From: Eubacterium sp. CAG:248
GTDB lineage: Bacteria > Bacillota > Clostridia > Lachnospirales > Lachnospiraceae
Direction: 5' to 3'
Assembly: GCA_000436475.1 (NCBI GenBank)
Contig: FR886208.1
Span: 28,492-92,491, forward strand
DNA length: 64,000 nucleotides
Numbering within the stretch: the stretch's first letter is position 1; each line of letters starts with the position of its first letter. The position numbers and the translations under genes were made by a program. Below are positions 63,812 to 64,000 of the stretch, piece after piece. The notes below the pieces were generated by a model. It was not told where the DNA came from. It saw nothing but the letters and a program-made list of their open reading frames with translations, and ran no database searches.

Positions 63812-64000
63812 ATATAATTAATCTCACGCGATACCACTCTTATTCGCAGCTTGCACTGCGCTCTCACCGAATACGTGCATATCTTTTAAACTATGCATTA
63901 TATTCTGTCCGCTTTAACGGTCGGCCTCCGTCTACGCCTACTCTATATCTGTACGATAAATATTTCGGGTAGCAGCTCCAAGGCGAGTTCAATAAGTTCC
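63766..64000 (-). promoter_or_regulatory. T-box leader of leuA (5' end outside window)
   Basis: The minus-strand leader shows the T-box motif AGAGTGGTATCGCGTGAG (63823-63840) in which TGGT would pair with a tRNA ending ACCA, followed by a terminator (63766-63811). Upstream are GACCGTTAAAG and stem I-like pairings. Stem I continues past 64000. A possible leucine specifier CTC lies at 63985-63987 but is not firmly placed. Confidence 0.88.

Noticed and set aside
1..64000. CRISPR arrays, rRNA operons and intact insertion sequences
   Set aside because: No regularly spaced repeats, rRNA sequence or transposase with terminal repeats was recognised in the window.

Overview
The window is a 64 kb piece of a low-GC, spore-forming Firmicute chromosome, most likely a Lachnospiraceae (Clostridia) gut anaerobe. 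Supporting this are sporulation and germination genes (spoIIP, gpr, a spoVB-like flippase, a GerMN lipoprotein), strong AGGAGG-type ribosome binding sites, frequent TTG/GTG starts, a T-box leader before leuA, a LoaP-type NusG paralogue and a DUF5688-like gene. No rRNA, CRISPR array or intact insertion sequence was seen; there is one tRNA.

Layout. 1-5 kb: glycolysis on the minus strand in the order gap, pgk, tpiA, gpmI (cut by the window edge), each with its own promoter or terminator signals. 5-19 kb: a Na/Pi transporter, a PHP phosphatase, a cysteine desulfurase, a SpoVB-like flippase, metA, ligA, a 23S pseudouridine synthase, tRNA-Arg(CCG), a DUF5688-like protein, spoIIP and gpr. 19-27 kb: rpsT (plus strand) opposite a minus-strand run comEA, response regulator, histidine kinase, GerMN lipoprotein, comEC, holA. 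27-31.5 kb: a YfhO-type membrane protein and argH. 32-47 kb: glmS preceded by a 12-gene surface-polysaccharide operon read on the minus strand. 47-50 kb: an XRE regulator, a short invertible-looking segment, a tyrosine recombinase and an Rpn-family nuclease. 50-64 kb: a MATE exporter, pdxST, a type IIA topoisomerase pair, a PrsA-like foldase, rlmH, a small acidic protein, a Cof-type HAD phosphatase, maf, and leuA with its T-box.

The most interesting part is the control of the polysaccharide operon. Upstream of it lies a segment of about 275 bp bounded by 23-bp perfect inverted repeats (47470-47492 and 47721-47743), next to a tyrosine recombinase with a complete catalytic set and containing promoter-like sequences. 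Downstream in the operon direction come an XRE regulator and then LoaP, a processive antiterminator used for long polysaccharide operons. The last biosynthetic gene of the operon, an acyltransferase, is broken at a run of nine G, and one added G would restore a normal-length protein. I read this as three stacked controls on one surface glycan: DNA inversion, antitermination, and homopolymer slippage. A third related recombination site sits in the recombinase gene's own promoter region, so the switch may be more than a simple two-state flip. The sequence shows the repeats, the frameshift and the genes directly; the switching is inferred.
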